Positions 7,699-14,632 of a stretch of DNA of 16,043 bases are shown here, one piece after another. The DNA is from Actinomycetota bacterium (GTDB taxonomy: Bacteria; Actinomycetota; Acidimicrobiia; Acidimicrobiales; Ilumatobacteraceae): assembly GCA_010024485.1 (NCBI GenBank), contig RGGX01000013.1:1-16043 (forward strand). Direction: 5' to 3'. The notes beneath the pieces were generated by a model. It was not told the origin of the DNA. It did no database searches and saw nothing but the letters and a program-made list of their open reading frames with translations. The stretch's first letter is position 1. The number at the start of each line of letters is the position of its first letter. Both the position numbers and the translations under genes were made by a program.

Positions 7699-8810
7699 GC
7701 GCGGACCTGCCTCCGTTGTCCGCTGCCGGCCGGGTCGCGAGGTTCCGTGAGGCGCTCGCCGTCCACGGCATCGAGCACGGGATCGTCTCGGGTGCGAGCA
7801 CGCGCCGTTGGCTCAGCGGGTTCACCGGGTCGAACGGCGACGTGGTGGTGACCCCCGATCGGGTCGTGTTGGTCACCGACGGCCGTTACGGCTCGCAGGC
7901 CGAGCGTCAGATCTCTGCGAGTGGGGCGGGGGTCGACGAGGTGATGGTGACGACGACGGTCGTGGAGCAGCGACGCCGGGTCGACGAGTTGTGCGCTGGG
8001 GCGGGGCGGGTCGGTTTCGAGTCGATGGTGTGGTCGCACGCCGAGTGGTCGGCTCACGGCGCGCTCGATGATCTCGTGCCGATCGACTCGGTCGTGTCGC
8101 AGCTGCGGCGTCGAAAGGACGCCGCTGAGATCGCCCGGATCACCGAGGCAGCCCGGATCGCCTCGGTCGCCCTCGCCGCTGTCGAGATCGCCCCGGGTGT
8201 GTCCGAGCGCGACATCCGTGACTCGCTCGAGTCGACGATGCGCGCCCATGGCGCCGACGGCCCGAGTTACGAGACCATCGTGGCGTCCGGTCCGGACAAC
8301 GCCGCCATGGCCCATCACCGTCCCTCGCGACGGGTGCTCGAGGTGGGTGACACGGTGGTCATCGATGTGGGCGCCCTGCTCGACGGGTACCACTCCGACA
8401 TGACGCGCTCTTTCGTGGTGGGCGACCCATCCGATGAGCAGCAGCGGTGGTACGCGGCGTTGTCGCGGGCGCAGCGGGCCGGTCTCGACGCCGTGGCCGA
8501 CGGGGTCGCGACCCGAGAGGTCGATGCCGCCTGCCGGGCGTCGCTCGCCGAGGAGGGTCTGGCCGATCTGTTCACCCACGGGACGGGCCATGGGGTCGGT
8601 CTCGACATCCACGAGGAGCCCTTCCTCGGTCGAAGCACCGAGTCGGTTCTGGCCGCCGGTGACGTGGTGACCGTCGAGCCCGGGCTCTATCGTGTCGGGG
8701 CCGGTGGCATGCGGATCGAGGACCTGGTTCTGGTCACCGAGTCGGGCCATCGATCGCTGACCGATTTCCCCAAGGACGACCCATGCCCGCCATCACCACC
8801 AACGACCTGA
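7695..8810 (+). CDS. pepP: M24-family Xaa-Pro aminopeptidase
   Basis: This cytoplasmic metallopeptidase removes N-terminal residues before proline or cleaves X-Pro dipeptides. Taking GTG 7695, which overlaps the aroQ stop by 4 nt, gives 371 aa. The same frame is open upstream to 7509, but that part is arginine-rich readthrough antisense in character to aroQ coding and is not counted. The N-domain (about 1-140) carries the creatinase-type GFTGSNG. The pita-bread domain supplies the five metal ligands: Asp224 and Asp235 in VVIDVGALLDGYHSDMTRSF, His299 in HGTGHGVGLDIHEEP, Glu328 in TVEPGLY and Glu342 in GGMRIEDLV. Substrate-site His208 is in MAHHRPS. The last 28 nt overlap efp. Its place just before efp is conserved in many bacteria. 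PepP versus PepQ is not fully settled. Confidence 0.92.
   Translation: MSADLPPLSAAGRVARFREALAVHGIEHGIVSGASTRRWLSGFTGSNGDVVVTPDRVVLVTDGRYGSQAERQISASGAGVDEVMVTTTVVEQRRRVDELCAGAGRVGFESMVWSHAEWSAHGALDDLVPIDSVVSQLRRRKDAAEIARITEAARIASVALAAVEIAPGVSERDIRDSLESTMRAHGADGPSYETIVASGPDNAAMAHHRPSRRVLEVGDTVVIDVGALLDGYHSDMTRSFVVGDPSDEQQRWYAALSRAQRAGLDAVADGVATREVDAACRASLAEEGLADLFTHGTGHGVGLDIHEEPFLGRSTESVLAAGDVVTVEPGLYRVGAGGMRIEDLVLVTESGHRSLTDFPKDDPCPPSPPTT
8772..8776 (+). promoter_or_regulatory. Ribosome binding site of efp
   Basis: AAGGA lies 6 nt before the ATG at 8783 and inside the end of pepP. It fixes the efp start and explains how translation begins within the 28-nt overlap. Confidence 0.7.
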
Positions 8811-9346
8811 AGACCGGTATCACCCTCGAGCTCGACAACGGGCTCTTCCAGGTGATCGAGTTCCAGCACGTCAAGCCCGGCAAGGGCGGGGCCTTCGTGC
8901 GGACCAAGCTTCGCAATGTGCGCACCGGGAACGTCTTCGAGAAGACGTTCAACGCCGGCATCCGCGTCGAGCAGGCCATCATCAATCGCGAGGAGATGCA
9001 GTTCCTCTACCGCGACGGCGACGACTACGTGTTCATGAACAACGTCTCGTATGAGCAGATGAATGTGGCCCCCGTGGCGCTCGGCGAGGCCGCCGACTTC
9101 ATCATCGAGGGCATGACGGCCCAGGTCGCGTTCTTCTCCGGCGAGATCATCTCGGTGGAGATCCCCGCCTCGGTCGAGTTGGCGATCGCCGAGACCGAGC
9201 CGGGTGTGCAGGGCGACCGGGTGTCGGGGGCGCGCAAGCCCGCGACCCTCGAGACCGGCAAGGTCATCCAGGTTCCGCTCTTCGTCGAGGTGGGCGACCG
9301 GGTCAAGGTCGACACCCGCTCCGCTGAGTACATCACTCGGGTCTGA
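8783..9346 (+). CDS. efp: Elongation factor P
   Basis: EF-P binds ribosomes stalled at polyproline and promotes peptide-bond formation. The 187 aa are normal. The three beta domains are visible: a KOW-like N-domain (1-65), an OB domain with YRDGDDYVFMNNVSYEQ (about 76-92), and a C-terminal OB domain ending in the GDRVKVDTRSAEYITRV signature. The tip loop reads HVKPGKGGAFVR, with Lys34 aligned to the modified lysine of E. coli. Actinobacterial EF-P is reported to work with an unmodified lysine in a PGKGP loop; here the last loop residue is Gly. No epmA, epmB or earP gene is in the window. The ATG at 8783 is supported by AAGGA upstream. nusB follows after 2 nt. Confidence 0.97.
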   Translation: MPAITTNDLKTGITLELDNGLFQVIEFQHVKPGKGGAFVRTKLRNVRTGNVFEKTFNAGIRVEQAIINREEMQFLYRDGDDYVFMNNVSYEQMNVAPVALGEAADFIIEGMTAQVAFFSGEIISVEIPASVELAIAETEPGVQGDRVSGARKPATLETGKVIQVPLFVEVGDRVKVDTRSAEYITRV

Positions 9347-9348
9347 AC

Positions 9349-9750
9349 GTGACGGACGCTGATGAGCGCTCCGACTCGCGTGAGCGGGCGCTCAACCTCC
9401 TCTATGAGGCGCAGTCCAAGGGCCTGCCGGTCGCTGAGGTGATCGAGGCGCAGGCGGTGCGCCCCGACGATCTCGCCGAGCAACTCGCCCGAGGTTGCGA
9501 CTCCTGCGCCGGCCGGGCCGACGAGTTGATCGCGGCGAAGGCGAGGGGTTGGAGCCTGGAGCGCATGCCGGTGATCGACCTGACGGTGATGCGCATGGCG
9601 ACCTTCGAGCTCCTTGAACGCTCCGAGGTGCCGACGGCGGTGGTGCTCGACGAGGCGGTGGAACTGGCGAAGCGTTACTCGACCGATGACAGCGGTCGCT
9701 TCGTGAACGGTGTGCTCGCTGCGATCGCCTCCGAGGTGCGAGCGGCCTGA
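9349..9750 (+). CDS. nusB: Transcription antitermination factor NusB
   Basis: NusB pairs with NusE (S10) on boxA RNA and supports rRNA transcription antitermination. The 133 aa form the usual all-helical protein: SRERALNLLYEAQSKG at the start, LERMPVIDLTVMRMATFELL in the middle, and VLDEAVELAKRYSTDDSGRFVNGVLAAI, the family's most conserved part, at the end. The GTG at 9349 lies 2 nt after the efp stop. The last base of the stop is the first base of the next ATG (TGATG). The efp-nusB pair is common in actinobacteria and Firmicutes. Here it is followed by a membrane protein and not by pyr genes. Confidence 0.94.
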   Translation: MTDADERSDSRERALNLLYEAQSKGLPVAEVIEAQAVRPDDLAEQLARGCDSCAGRADELIAAKARGWSLERMPVIDLTVMRMATFELLERSEVPTAVVLDEAVELAKRYSTDDSGRFVNGVLAAIASEVRAA

Positions 9751-11210
9751 TGCCCACGGCGATCCGCCGGCTGAGCCCGCCCGACCTGTTGGTCGCCGGT
9801 GCGGTCGCGGTGTTCGCGGTGTACTTCTCGGTGATCACCCTCGGGGTGCATCACGGTCTCGGCACGTCGAGCTACGACTCGGCCCTCTACGACCAGGGGG
9901 TGTGGCTGCTGTCGAGGTTCGACGCGCCGTTCGTGACCCTGATGGGCCGCAACCTGTTCGGCGACCACTCATCGTTCATCCTGGTCTTCCTCGTGCCGCT
10001 GTACTGGGTGGCACCGGGGGCCTGGATCCTGTTCGTGTCGCAGGCCACGGCGGTCGCCCTTGGGGCCGTTCCCGTCTACTGGCACGCCCGACGCCGGCTC
10101 GGTGCCGGCTGGCCGGCCGCGGTGATGGCGCTCGTCTATCTGGGGCATCCGGCGTTGTCGTGGACGGTGATGGAGAATTTCCATCCCGATTCGTTCACCG
10201 CGGTCTTCGTCGCCGGGGCGATCTGGGCGGCGACGGAACGTCGCTGGCGTCCCTACGCGGTGTGCGTGGTGCTCGCTCTGCTCGTGAAAGAGGACGTGTC
10301 GCTGGTCGTCGTGCCCCTCGGCATCTGGGTGGCGCTCGAGCGTCGCTGGCGAGTCGGGGTGGCGACCGTGATCGGCTCGATCGGGTTCATGCTCGTGGCG
10401 ATGTTCGCGGTGATGCGCTCGCTCATCGGGGTGCCGACGCGGAACACCTGGCGCATCCCCTTCGACGGTCCGACCGGCTTCATCCGCACGGCCCTGACCG
10501 ATCCGACCCGGGTGATCGACCATCTGCGCAGCGACGGTCGGCTCTGGTACCTGTGGCAGATGCTCGCTCCGGTCGGTTTCGTGTTCCTGCGAGCGCCGGG
10601 CGTGGCGTTGATCAGCGGGCTGGTGCTCTTCACGAACATCTTGAGCACCTTCTGGTACCAGTACCAGATCGAGTACCACTACAGCCTGATCGCGGTGCCG
10701 GCCATCGTGATGGGCGCCACCTGGGCGATCTCGGCCATGCGTTCCGAGGCGCGCCGGCGAGCCCTCGTGCTGGTGGTGGCAGCGACTGCGGTCACCTCGG
10801 CGCTCTGGTCGCCGATGCCCTGGTCGAGGGTGCAGCCCGGCAGCTGGGGTCGGGATCATCCGGTCGCGGTCTCGGCGCGTGATGTGGTGGGCCGGGTCCC
10901 CGACGGGGTGTCCGTCGCGGCGCATCACCGACTCACCCCGCACCTCGCCTACCGGAGCGAGATCTACCAGTTCCCGAACCCGTTCCGCGTTGTGCTCTAC
11001 GGAGTGGACAACTCACTCGAGGGCACACGACTCGCCGACCGCGCCCTCCGGCTCGTCCTGCTCGAGCGAGTCGAGGAGGGCGTCGACATCGTCGGGGGCG
11101 CCGCCGATGAGCCACACCCCCTCATCGTCGGGGTTGTCTCCCTGCCAGGGGAAGACGCCGTCGATGGGGTAGCGGTCGACGGTGACGCTCTCGTCGTCGG
11201 TGAGCGGTGA
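9750..11210 (+). CDS. DUF2079 polytopic membrane protein with suspect C-terminus
   Basis: This is a predicted inner-membrane protein of the DUF2079 family, which has no established function. Family motifs are SSYDSALYDQGVWLL (40-54), FGDHSSFILVFLVPLYW (70-86), MENFHPDSFTAVF (141-153), LVKEDVSLVVVPLG (178-191) and YQYQIEYHYSLIAVP (303-317). Hydrophobic segments lie near 13-31, 75-97, 99-112, 121-138, 150-160, 170-195, 204-223, 272-297, 311-328 and 338-352. A soluble tail includes AHHRLTPHLAYR and PNPFRVVLYGVD. After about residue 420 the frame runs antisense through a minus-strand gene for 198 nt, and the last 66 residues look unlike the family. The true C-terminus may have been replaced. It starts by TGATG overlap with nusB, so it ends the operon. 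Confidence 0.85.
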   Translation: MPTAIRRLSPPDLLVAGAVAVFAVYFSVITLGVHHGLGTSSYDSALYDQGVWLLSRFDAPFVTLMGRNLFGDHSSFILVFLVPLYWVAPGAWILFVSQATAVALGAVPVYWHARRRLGAGWPAAVMALVYLGHPALSWTVMENFHPDSFTAVFVAGAIWAATERRWRPYAVCVVLALLVKEDVSLVVVPLGIWVALERRWRVGVATVIGSIGFMLVAMFAVMRSLIGVPTRNTWRIPFDGPTGFIRTALTDPTRVIDHLRSDGRLWYLWQMLAPVGFVFLRAPGVALISGLVLFTNILSTFWYQYQIEYHYSLIAVPAIVMGATWAISAMRSEARRRALVLVVAATAVTSALWSPMPWSRVQPGSWGRDHPVAVSARDVVGRVPDGVSVAAHHRLTPHLAYRSEIYQFPNPFRVVLYGVDNSLEGTRLADRALRLVLLERVEEGVDIVGGAADEPHPLIVGVVSLPGEDAVDGVAVDGDALVVGER

Positions 11211-11282
11211 GACGACGGCGAGCTCGACCTCGGCGTCGGGAGGCTGGTCGCGAAGGATGTCGATCAGTTCGTTGACTCGCAT
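11013..11282 (-). CDS. Hypothetical acidic 89-aa protein
   Basis: I do not recognise this family. The protein is small, very acidic and without membrane segments or signal peptide. It opens MRVNELIDILRDQPPDAEVEL, a pattern seen in short conserved hypotheticals where a helix precedes a beta strand. YPIDGVFPWQ and GVWLIGGAPDDVDALLDSL follow. The ATG at 11282 has a strong ribosome site (AGGGGGAA) upstream, which supports real translation and this strand. It lies 34 nt after the 189-aa minus-strand gene and probably shares its transcript. Its whole 3' two thirds overlap the DUF2079 frame on the other strand, and its last residues (EGAVGESCALE) may also be junction-derived. Confidence 0.7.
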   Translation of the reverse strand: MRVNELIDILRDQPPDAEVELAVVSPLTDDESVTVDRYPIDGVFPWQGDNPDDEGVWLIGGAPDDVDALLDSLEQDEPEGAVGESCALE

Positions 11283-11284
11283 GG

Positions 11285-11292
11285 TTCCCCCT
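11285..11292 (-). promoter_or_regulatory. Ribosome binding site of the 89-aa gene
   Basis: Read on the minus strand this is AGGGGGAA, ending 2 nt before the ATG at 11282, with the purine core about 5 nt away. It is the clearest Shine-Dalgarno in the area and argues that the minus-strand frame is a real gene. Confidence 0.6.
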
Positions 11293-11316
11293 GTGTTCGT
11301 CGTGCGATCCGGCCGG

Positions 11317-11886
11317 TCACGGCACGTCGAGCCAGGCGTCGGCTCGATCGAGCAGATAGAGGCTGACGAGTTTGCACCGCTCGAGACTGCGAGCGATGGC
11401 GCTGTCGTTGGTGGTGTAGACGTCGGCGAGGTCGACGGTGAGGCGGGCCACCATGGAGAGGCTGCGCTCGGGGGCGTCGGTCACACTCGGGAACGAGTCG
11501 ATGGCCGACACCTCGACCGGCAGGTCGGGTCCGCCGACGCCGGCGATCTCGGTGGCGAGGACCAACAGGTCGGGCGGTCGCGGCAGAGGGGGCAGGGTCC
11601 AGGTGAACAGCAGCGGGAAGGTGAACCCGGTCGGGGGGTCGGCCTCCATGTCGTCCATCTTGAGGACCTCGTCCTCGAATCCGAGGAGGGCCCTCGGGTC
11701 GACGTCGAGGGAGAGATGCAGGTCGATCGGACCGGAGCAGGCCTCCTCGGGGTGGAGGTCGACCTCCCAGAGTTGACGGAGGGAGTAGGTCTCGACGAAG
11801 TGCCGTTCGTCGTGGACGTGGAATCCGCTGTCGATGGCCTGGCTCTTGATATCGGCGACGAAGCCCGCCACATCGATGACTGCCAC
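11317..11886 (-). CDS. Hypothetical 189-aa protein
   Basis: I do not recognise this protein. It is soluble-looking, with no signal peptide or membrane helix, and has a helical opening MAVIDVAGFVADIKSQAIDSG. A proline-rich centre (about 85-105, FPLLFTWTLPPLPRPPDLLV) and a helical, leucine-rich end (LERCKLVSLYLLDRADAWL) follow. The start is GTG at 11886, only 25 nt from the divergent IMPase-like gene, so the promoters of both must lie in this gap or inside the neighbouring coding sequence. It probably forms an operon with the 89-aa gene downstream. Function unknown; it could be a lineage-specific protein. Confidence 0.72.
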   Translation of the reverse strand: MAVIDVAGFVADIKSQAIDSGFHVHDERHFVETYSLRQLWEVDLHPEEACSGPIDLHLSLDVDPRALLGFEDEVLKMDDMEADPPTGFTFPLLFTWTLPPLPRPPDLLVLATEIAGVGGPDLPVEVSAIDSFPSVTDAPERSLSMVARLTVDLADVYTTNDSAIARSLERCKLVSLYLLDRADAWLDVP

Positions 11887-11911
11887 GCCCCGGACACTAC
11901 CGTTGTTCGTT

Positions 11912-12706
11912 GTGAGCCCTTCCAGTCAGCACAACCTGGAGGGGTCGCTCCATGTGGGCGCGGGTCGCCACGAGGCGCTCGACCTGTTCGACGCGGCCGC
12001 GGACGCCGTCGCCGAGGTGCTCGCCGAGACCACCGATTGGGGTCCGTCGGGGTTGCGCCACAGTCAGTACGCCTTCGATGTGAGCGCCGATGAGGCCTGT
12101 CTCGGGGTGTTGCACCGGGCTGGGGTGGCGGTGCTCTCCGAGGAGAGCGGTATCACCGGTGATGCGGGGGCGCCGGTGGTCATCGTCGATCCGGTGGACG
12201 GCTCGACCAACGCCTCCCGTGGGGTGCCCTGGTTCGCCACGGCGCTGTGCCTGATGGTGGAGGGTCGTGCCGAGGTGGCTCTGGTCGCGAACCACGCCAC
12301 CGGTCAGCGGTGGCGGGCGGTCGTCGGAGGTGGTGCGAGTCTCGATGGTCGGCCGATCTCCACATCGGGGCAGACCGAGTTGTCGAAGTCGATCGTGGCC
12401 ATGTCGGGCCTGCCGAGTCACCACTACGGGTGGGCCCAGTTCCGCAGCTTCGGGGCGTCGGCGCCCGATCTGTGCCTCGTGGCCTCCGGGGTGACCGATG
12501 CCTGGTGCGACATGAACGACGGTGGTCACGGGGTGTGGGACTACGCAGCCTCGATGCTGATCTGTCTGGAGGCGGGCGCCGCGGTCGCCGAGGTGCACGA
12601 TCGGGACCTGTTCACCCTCGACCACCGCGCGCGTCGCACGCCGGTGGCGGCGGCGACACCGGAGTTGCTCGAGGTCATCCTCGAGCACCGTCGAGCCGAT
12701 GCCTGA
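11912..12706 (+). CDS. Inositol monophosphatase-like phosphatase
   Basis: This Mg2+-dependent phosphatase belongs to the IMPase/FBPase/CysQ superfamily. Family motifs are VLSEESG (74-80) with metal ligands Glu77 or Glu78, VDPVDGSTNASRG (92-104) with Asp93 and Asp96, and GVWDYAASMLICLEAGA (207-223) with Asp210. The 264 aa are normal for IMPases. The substrate (inositol-1-phosphate, histidinol phosphate, PAP or fructose-1,6-bisphosphate) cannot be told; the DPVDGSTN form is common in the IMPase branch. I chose GTG 11912, since the frame upstream is antisense to the divergent gene. A later GTG at 11957 is possible. The stop overlaps nei by 8 nt, so the two genes are likely coupled. Confidence 0.88.
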   Translation: MSPSSQHNLEGSLHVGAGRHEALDLFDAAADAVAEVLAETTDWGPSGLRHSQYAFDVSADEACLGVLHRAGVAVLSEESGITGDAGAPVVIVDPVDGSTNASRGVPWFATALCLMVEGRAEVALVANHATGQRWRAVVGGGASLDGRPISTSGQTELSKSIVAMSGLPSHHYGWAQFRSFGASAPDLCLVASGVTDAWCDMNDGGHGVWDYAASMLICLEAGAAVAEVHDRDLFTLDHRARRTPVAAATPELLEVILEHRRADA

Positions 12707-13499
12707 GGGGCACACCCTTCACCGGGCGGCCCGTCTGCAGGGTCGGCGGTTCTCCGGCCACCGACTCCGTGTCGACTCTCCTCAGGGTCGGTTCGATGAG
12801 GGGGCGGCGGCGGTCGATGGGCGAACACTCGACGGTGTCGAGGCGGTCGGCAAGCACCTGTTCCACCGATGGGAGGGCGGGGTCACGGTGCATGTGCACC
12901 TCGGTCTGTTCGGCCGATTCCGGACCTTCACGAAGGAGGCCCCCGAGCCGACTGCGGGAACCAGGATGCGTTGGCGGGGGGATCCGGGCACCCTGCACCT
13001 GTCAGGGCCGACGGCATGCGCGGTGATCGACGGCGATGAGGAGGAGCGGCTGCTCGCGCGGATCGGTCCTGATCCGCTCGCGATCCGAGCGGGTGATGAG
13101 GAGCGGCTGGTTGCCTCGTTCGCCCGTCGTCGGGTGCCGGTCGCGCAACTGCTGCTTGATCAGGCGGTGGTGTCGGGGATCGGCAATGTGTACCGGGCTG
13201 AGTTCTGCTTCATTCTCGGCCTCGACCCGTTCACTCCAGCGAACGAGGTCCCGGTCGAGATCGTCGGGGACATCTGGCGACTCGCGATCGATCAGATGAA
13301 GGTGGGGGAGCGCATCGGTCGGATCGTGACGGTCGATCCAGTCGACGCTGGCGTGGCCCGCCACCGGGATGTGCCGGCGCGGGAGCGGCTCTTCGTCTAC
13401 AAGCGAGATGGATTGCCGTGTCGACGATGCCGATCGACGATCCGCGTCGGATCGTTGGCGGGTCGAAAAGTGTGGTGGTGTCCGAGCTGTCAGCGCTGA
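12699..13499 (+). CDS. nei: Fpg/Nei-family DNA glycosylase/AP lyase (endonuclease VIII type)
   Basis: This base-excision repair enzyme removes oxidised bases and nicks the abasic site. The 266 aa begin MPEGHTLHRAARL, with Pro2 as the catalytic nucleophile and Glu3 as its partner. The MPEGHTLHR form and SPQGRF (27-32) resemble the mycobacterial Nei2 group, not Fpg (MPELPEVE). Catalytic Lys52 is in AVGKHLFHRW. The helix-two-turn-helix has SGIGNVYRAEFCFILGLDP. A C-terminal zinc finger has Cys241, 244, 261 and 264 with the conserved Arg256 in GRKVWWCPSCQ. All expected catalytic residues are present. The start overlaps the IMPase gene by 8 nt, and the end meets a convergent VOC gene 3 nt away. Confidence 0.94.
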   Translation: MPEGHTLHRAARLQGRRFSGHRLRVDSPQGRFDEGAAAVDGRTLDGVEAVGKHLFHRWEGGVTVHVHLGLFGRFRTFTKEAPEPTAGTRMRWRGDPGTLHLSGPTACAVIDGDEEERLLARIGPDPLAIRAGDEERLVASFARRRVPVAQLLLDQAVVSGIGNVYRAEFCFILGLDPFTPANEVPVEIVGDIWRLAIDQMKVGERIGRIVTVDPVDAGVARHRDVPARERLFVYKRDGLPCRRCRSTIRVGSLAGRKVWWCPSCQR

Positions 13500-13502
13500 G
13501 GT

Positions 13503-13868
13503 TCAGAGGGGCCGCGCGAAGCTCAGGTCGTGGCCGCTCGGGTCGGTGATGGCGAACATGCGCTCACCCCAGTCAGCGTCTCGAGGGGGGTGCCGGGGTG
13601 ACAACCCGGCCGCTAGAGCTCGCTCGTGGAGGGCGTCGACGTCGTCAACGTGGAAGATGACCCGACCCCAGGGCCCCGGGGAGCCGGTGAGCGTCAGATT
13701 CACATGGCAGACACCAGCGCTCATGGTGGTGAACGTCGATGTTGCTCCGCCGAAGGCGATCGAGAAGCCGAGAGCCTCGTAGAAGGCGATTGAGGCCGAC
13801 ATATCAGTGGTAGCGAGGGTGACGGCGTCGATCCGCATCGGCGGAGGTGTCGCACGCCGCTCAGACAT
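13503..13868 (-). CDS. VOC (glyoxalase/bleomycin-resistance) superfamily protein
   Basis: The 121 aa make a single vicinal-oxygen-chelate unit with two beta-alpha-beta-beta-beta repeats. MRIDAVTLATTDMSASIAFYEALGF (from residue 11) is the first repeat, and WGRVIFHVDDVDALHERALAAG with ITDPSGHDLSFARPL is the second. The positions usually holding metal ligands are not clearly His/Glu: the first strand has Val/Thr and the last has DLSF in place of the common ELELF. It may therefore bind ligand without a metal or act in a different reaction. The ATG at 13868 overlaps the stop of the upstream membrane-protein gene by 8 nt. The Met at residue 11 is an alternative start. It converges on nei with a 3-nt gap. 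Confidence 0.85.
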   Translation of the reverse strand: MSERRATPPPMRIDAVTLATTDMSASIAFYEALGFSIAFGGATSTFTTMSAGVCHVNLTLTGSPGPWGRVIFHVDDVDALHERALAAGLSPRHPPRDADWGERMFAITDPSGHDLSFARPL

Positions 13869-14130
13869 CGATCACCCCGGGTGGTCCACCTTCGCGCCGG
13901 GCTGCTTCATGCCGACGGCGCGCTCGGCGGGCGAGGAGTCGGAGCACGAGGTTGAGTCCGATGACCGCGACGATGGCCTGCACCCACCACGAGGTTCCTC
14001 CGGGGAAGATGGCGTCGATCACGAGACCGACCACCCAGACGAAGCCAAACAGCGCGAGCAGTGGCATGAGCGCGATCAGGCAACCCGCTGAGGCACATCC
14101 GCGGTTGACCATGACGACGGGAGCCTGCAC
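13861..14130 (-). CDS. Small two-helix membrane protein
   Basis: This is an unrecognised 89-aa protein with two predicted membrane helices, about 14-36 (AGCLIALMPLLALFGFVWVV) and 47-66 (SWWVQAIVAVIGLNLVLRLL). A strongly basic cytoplasmic tail follows (LARRARRRHEAARREGG). The hairpin with a positive C-terminus suggests both ends are inside. Start: GTG at 14130, preceded by AGGGTGG on the minus strand, or ATG at 14112, which would keep both helices. It overlaps the VOC gene by 8 nt and the pair is probably one transcript. Its start is about 60 nt from the divergent tRNA-Val gene. Function unknown. Confidence 0.68.
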   Translation of the reverse strand: MQAPVVMVNRGCASAGCLIALMPLLALFGFVWVVGLVIDAIFPGGTSWWVQAIVAVIGLNLVLRLLARRARRRHEAARREGGPPGVIDV

Positions 14131-14134
14131 GGCA

Positions 14135-14141
14135 CCACCCT
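14135..14141 (-). promoter_or_regulatory. Likely ribosome binding site of the small membrane protein
   Basis: AGGGTGG on the minus strand, 4 nt before the GTG at 14130. It favours the GTG start over the internal ATG at 14112. Confidence 0.45.
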
Positions 14142-14190
14142 AGGGTCGCGATCCGGTGCCCGCTGGCTCGCCGGTAGCGTGCTCGGTTCC

Positions 14191-14264
14191 GGGCGCATAG
14201 CTCAGTTGGCTAGAGCGCTTCCCTTACAAGGAAGATGTCGGGGGTTCGAGTCCCTCTGCGCCCA
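14191..14264 (+). tRNA. tRNA-Val (anticodon UAC)
   Basis: A 74-nt cloverleaf without encoded CCA. The acceptor stem is GGGCGCA/TGCGCCC, 7 perfect pairs, with discriminator A at 14264. The D arm is GCTC-AGTTGGCTA-GAGC. The anticodon stem is CTTCC/GGAAG with loop CTTACAA, anticodon TAC at 14225-14227. The variable loop is ATGTC. The T arm is GGGGG-TTCGAGT-CCCTC with one G-U pair. It reads GUA (and by wobble GUG) valine codons. It marks a change of character: genes upstream are dense and GC-rich, while the DNA beyond is sparse with gene remnants. Confidence 0.96.
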
Positions 14265-14271
14265 CTCGTTT

Positions 14272-14291
14272 TGGAAACCACAACGTTTCCA
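14272..14291 (+). repeat. Inverted repeat just after tRNA-Val
   Basis: TGGAAAC-CACAAC-GTTTCCA forms a perfect 7-bp stem with a 6-nt loop, 7 nt after the tRNA. No T-run follows on either strand, so an intrinsic terminator is doubtful. It could aid 3' processing or be chance. Confidence 0.35.
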
Positions 14292-14339
14292 GCTCAGAGG
14301 GCATTTCTGGCGACCATCTGCGTCGCGTCTGACTTCAGT

Positions 14340-14600
14340 TCAGCCGGTGAATTCGATGAAGTTGGACTCGCCATCGGCTTCGTCGGGGTTGTGACGAGCG
14401 ATGGAGGTCGGCTTCCGCGTCGAACTTGTCCGGGCCGAGTGACGCTGCGTTCGTGCCCGGCAGGGTGAATTCACCGATGCCGGCGAGCCCCGCTGCGAAC
14501 GTTGCGTTGTCGAGGGTCGGCCCCGTTGAGTCCGGCGCCGCGGCGTACGAACACCATCAGCTCCAACAACCCCGAGTTCCGAGCGCCGCGCCTTTGAATG
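14340..14600 (-). pseudogene. Frameshifted C-terminal remnant of a type I periplasmic-binding-like protein
   Basis: No intact gene fills this stretch, but three minus-strand frames in sequence give protein-like text. The first piece is about 14516-14600, with LLELMVFVRRGAGLNGADP. The second is about 14403-14517, with TLDNATFAAGLAGIGEFTLP and then LGPDKFDAEADLHR. The third is 14340-14399, ending HNPDEADGESNFIEFTG and TGA. Joined, they read like the end of an ABC-type branched-chain amino-acid or similar substrate-binding protein, where a helix, 'DPT...FAAGLAGIGEFTLP' and 'LGPDKFDAEA' are typical. Two frame changes, near 14515 and 14400, separate the pieces, and no N-terminal part is visible before the lipoprotein gene's 3' end. 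The family call is by resemblance only. Confidence 0.5.
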
Positions 14601-14632
14601 AACTGGTGTCGGCTCGCTCTGCCCCGTAGCGA

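Noticed and set aside
13490..13499. Palindrome TCAGCGCTGA at the end of nei, a possible shared terminator with the convergent VOC gene
   Set aside because: Without a loop or T-runs it cannot form a useful terminator hairpin; likely chance.
14131..14160. Inverted repeat GGCACC...GGTGCC between the small membrane-protein gene and tRNA-Val
   Set aside because: Only 6 bp with an 18-nt loop in GC-rich DNA; no supporting operator or terminator features.
14175..14180. TAGCGT as a -10 element for tRNA-Val
   Set aside because: No matching -35 element at normal spacing; too weak to annotate.
14426..14629. 67-aa plus-strand frame downstream of tRNA-Val
   Set aside because: No ribosome site or recognisable sequence, and the opposite strand carries the more protein-like remnant.
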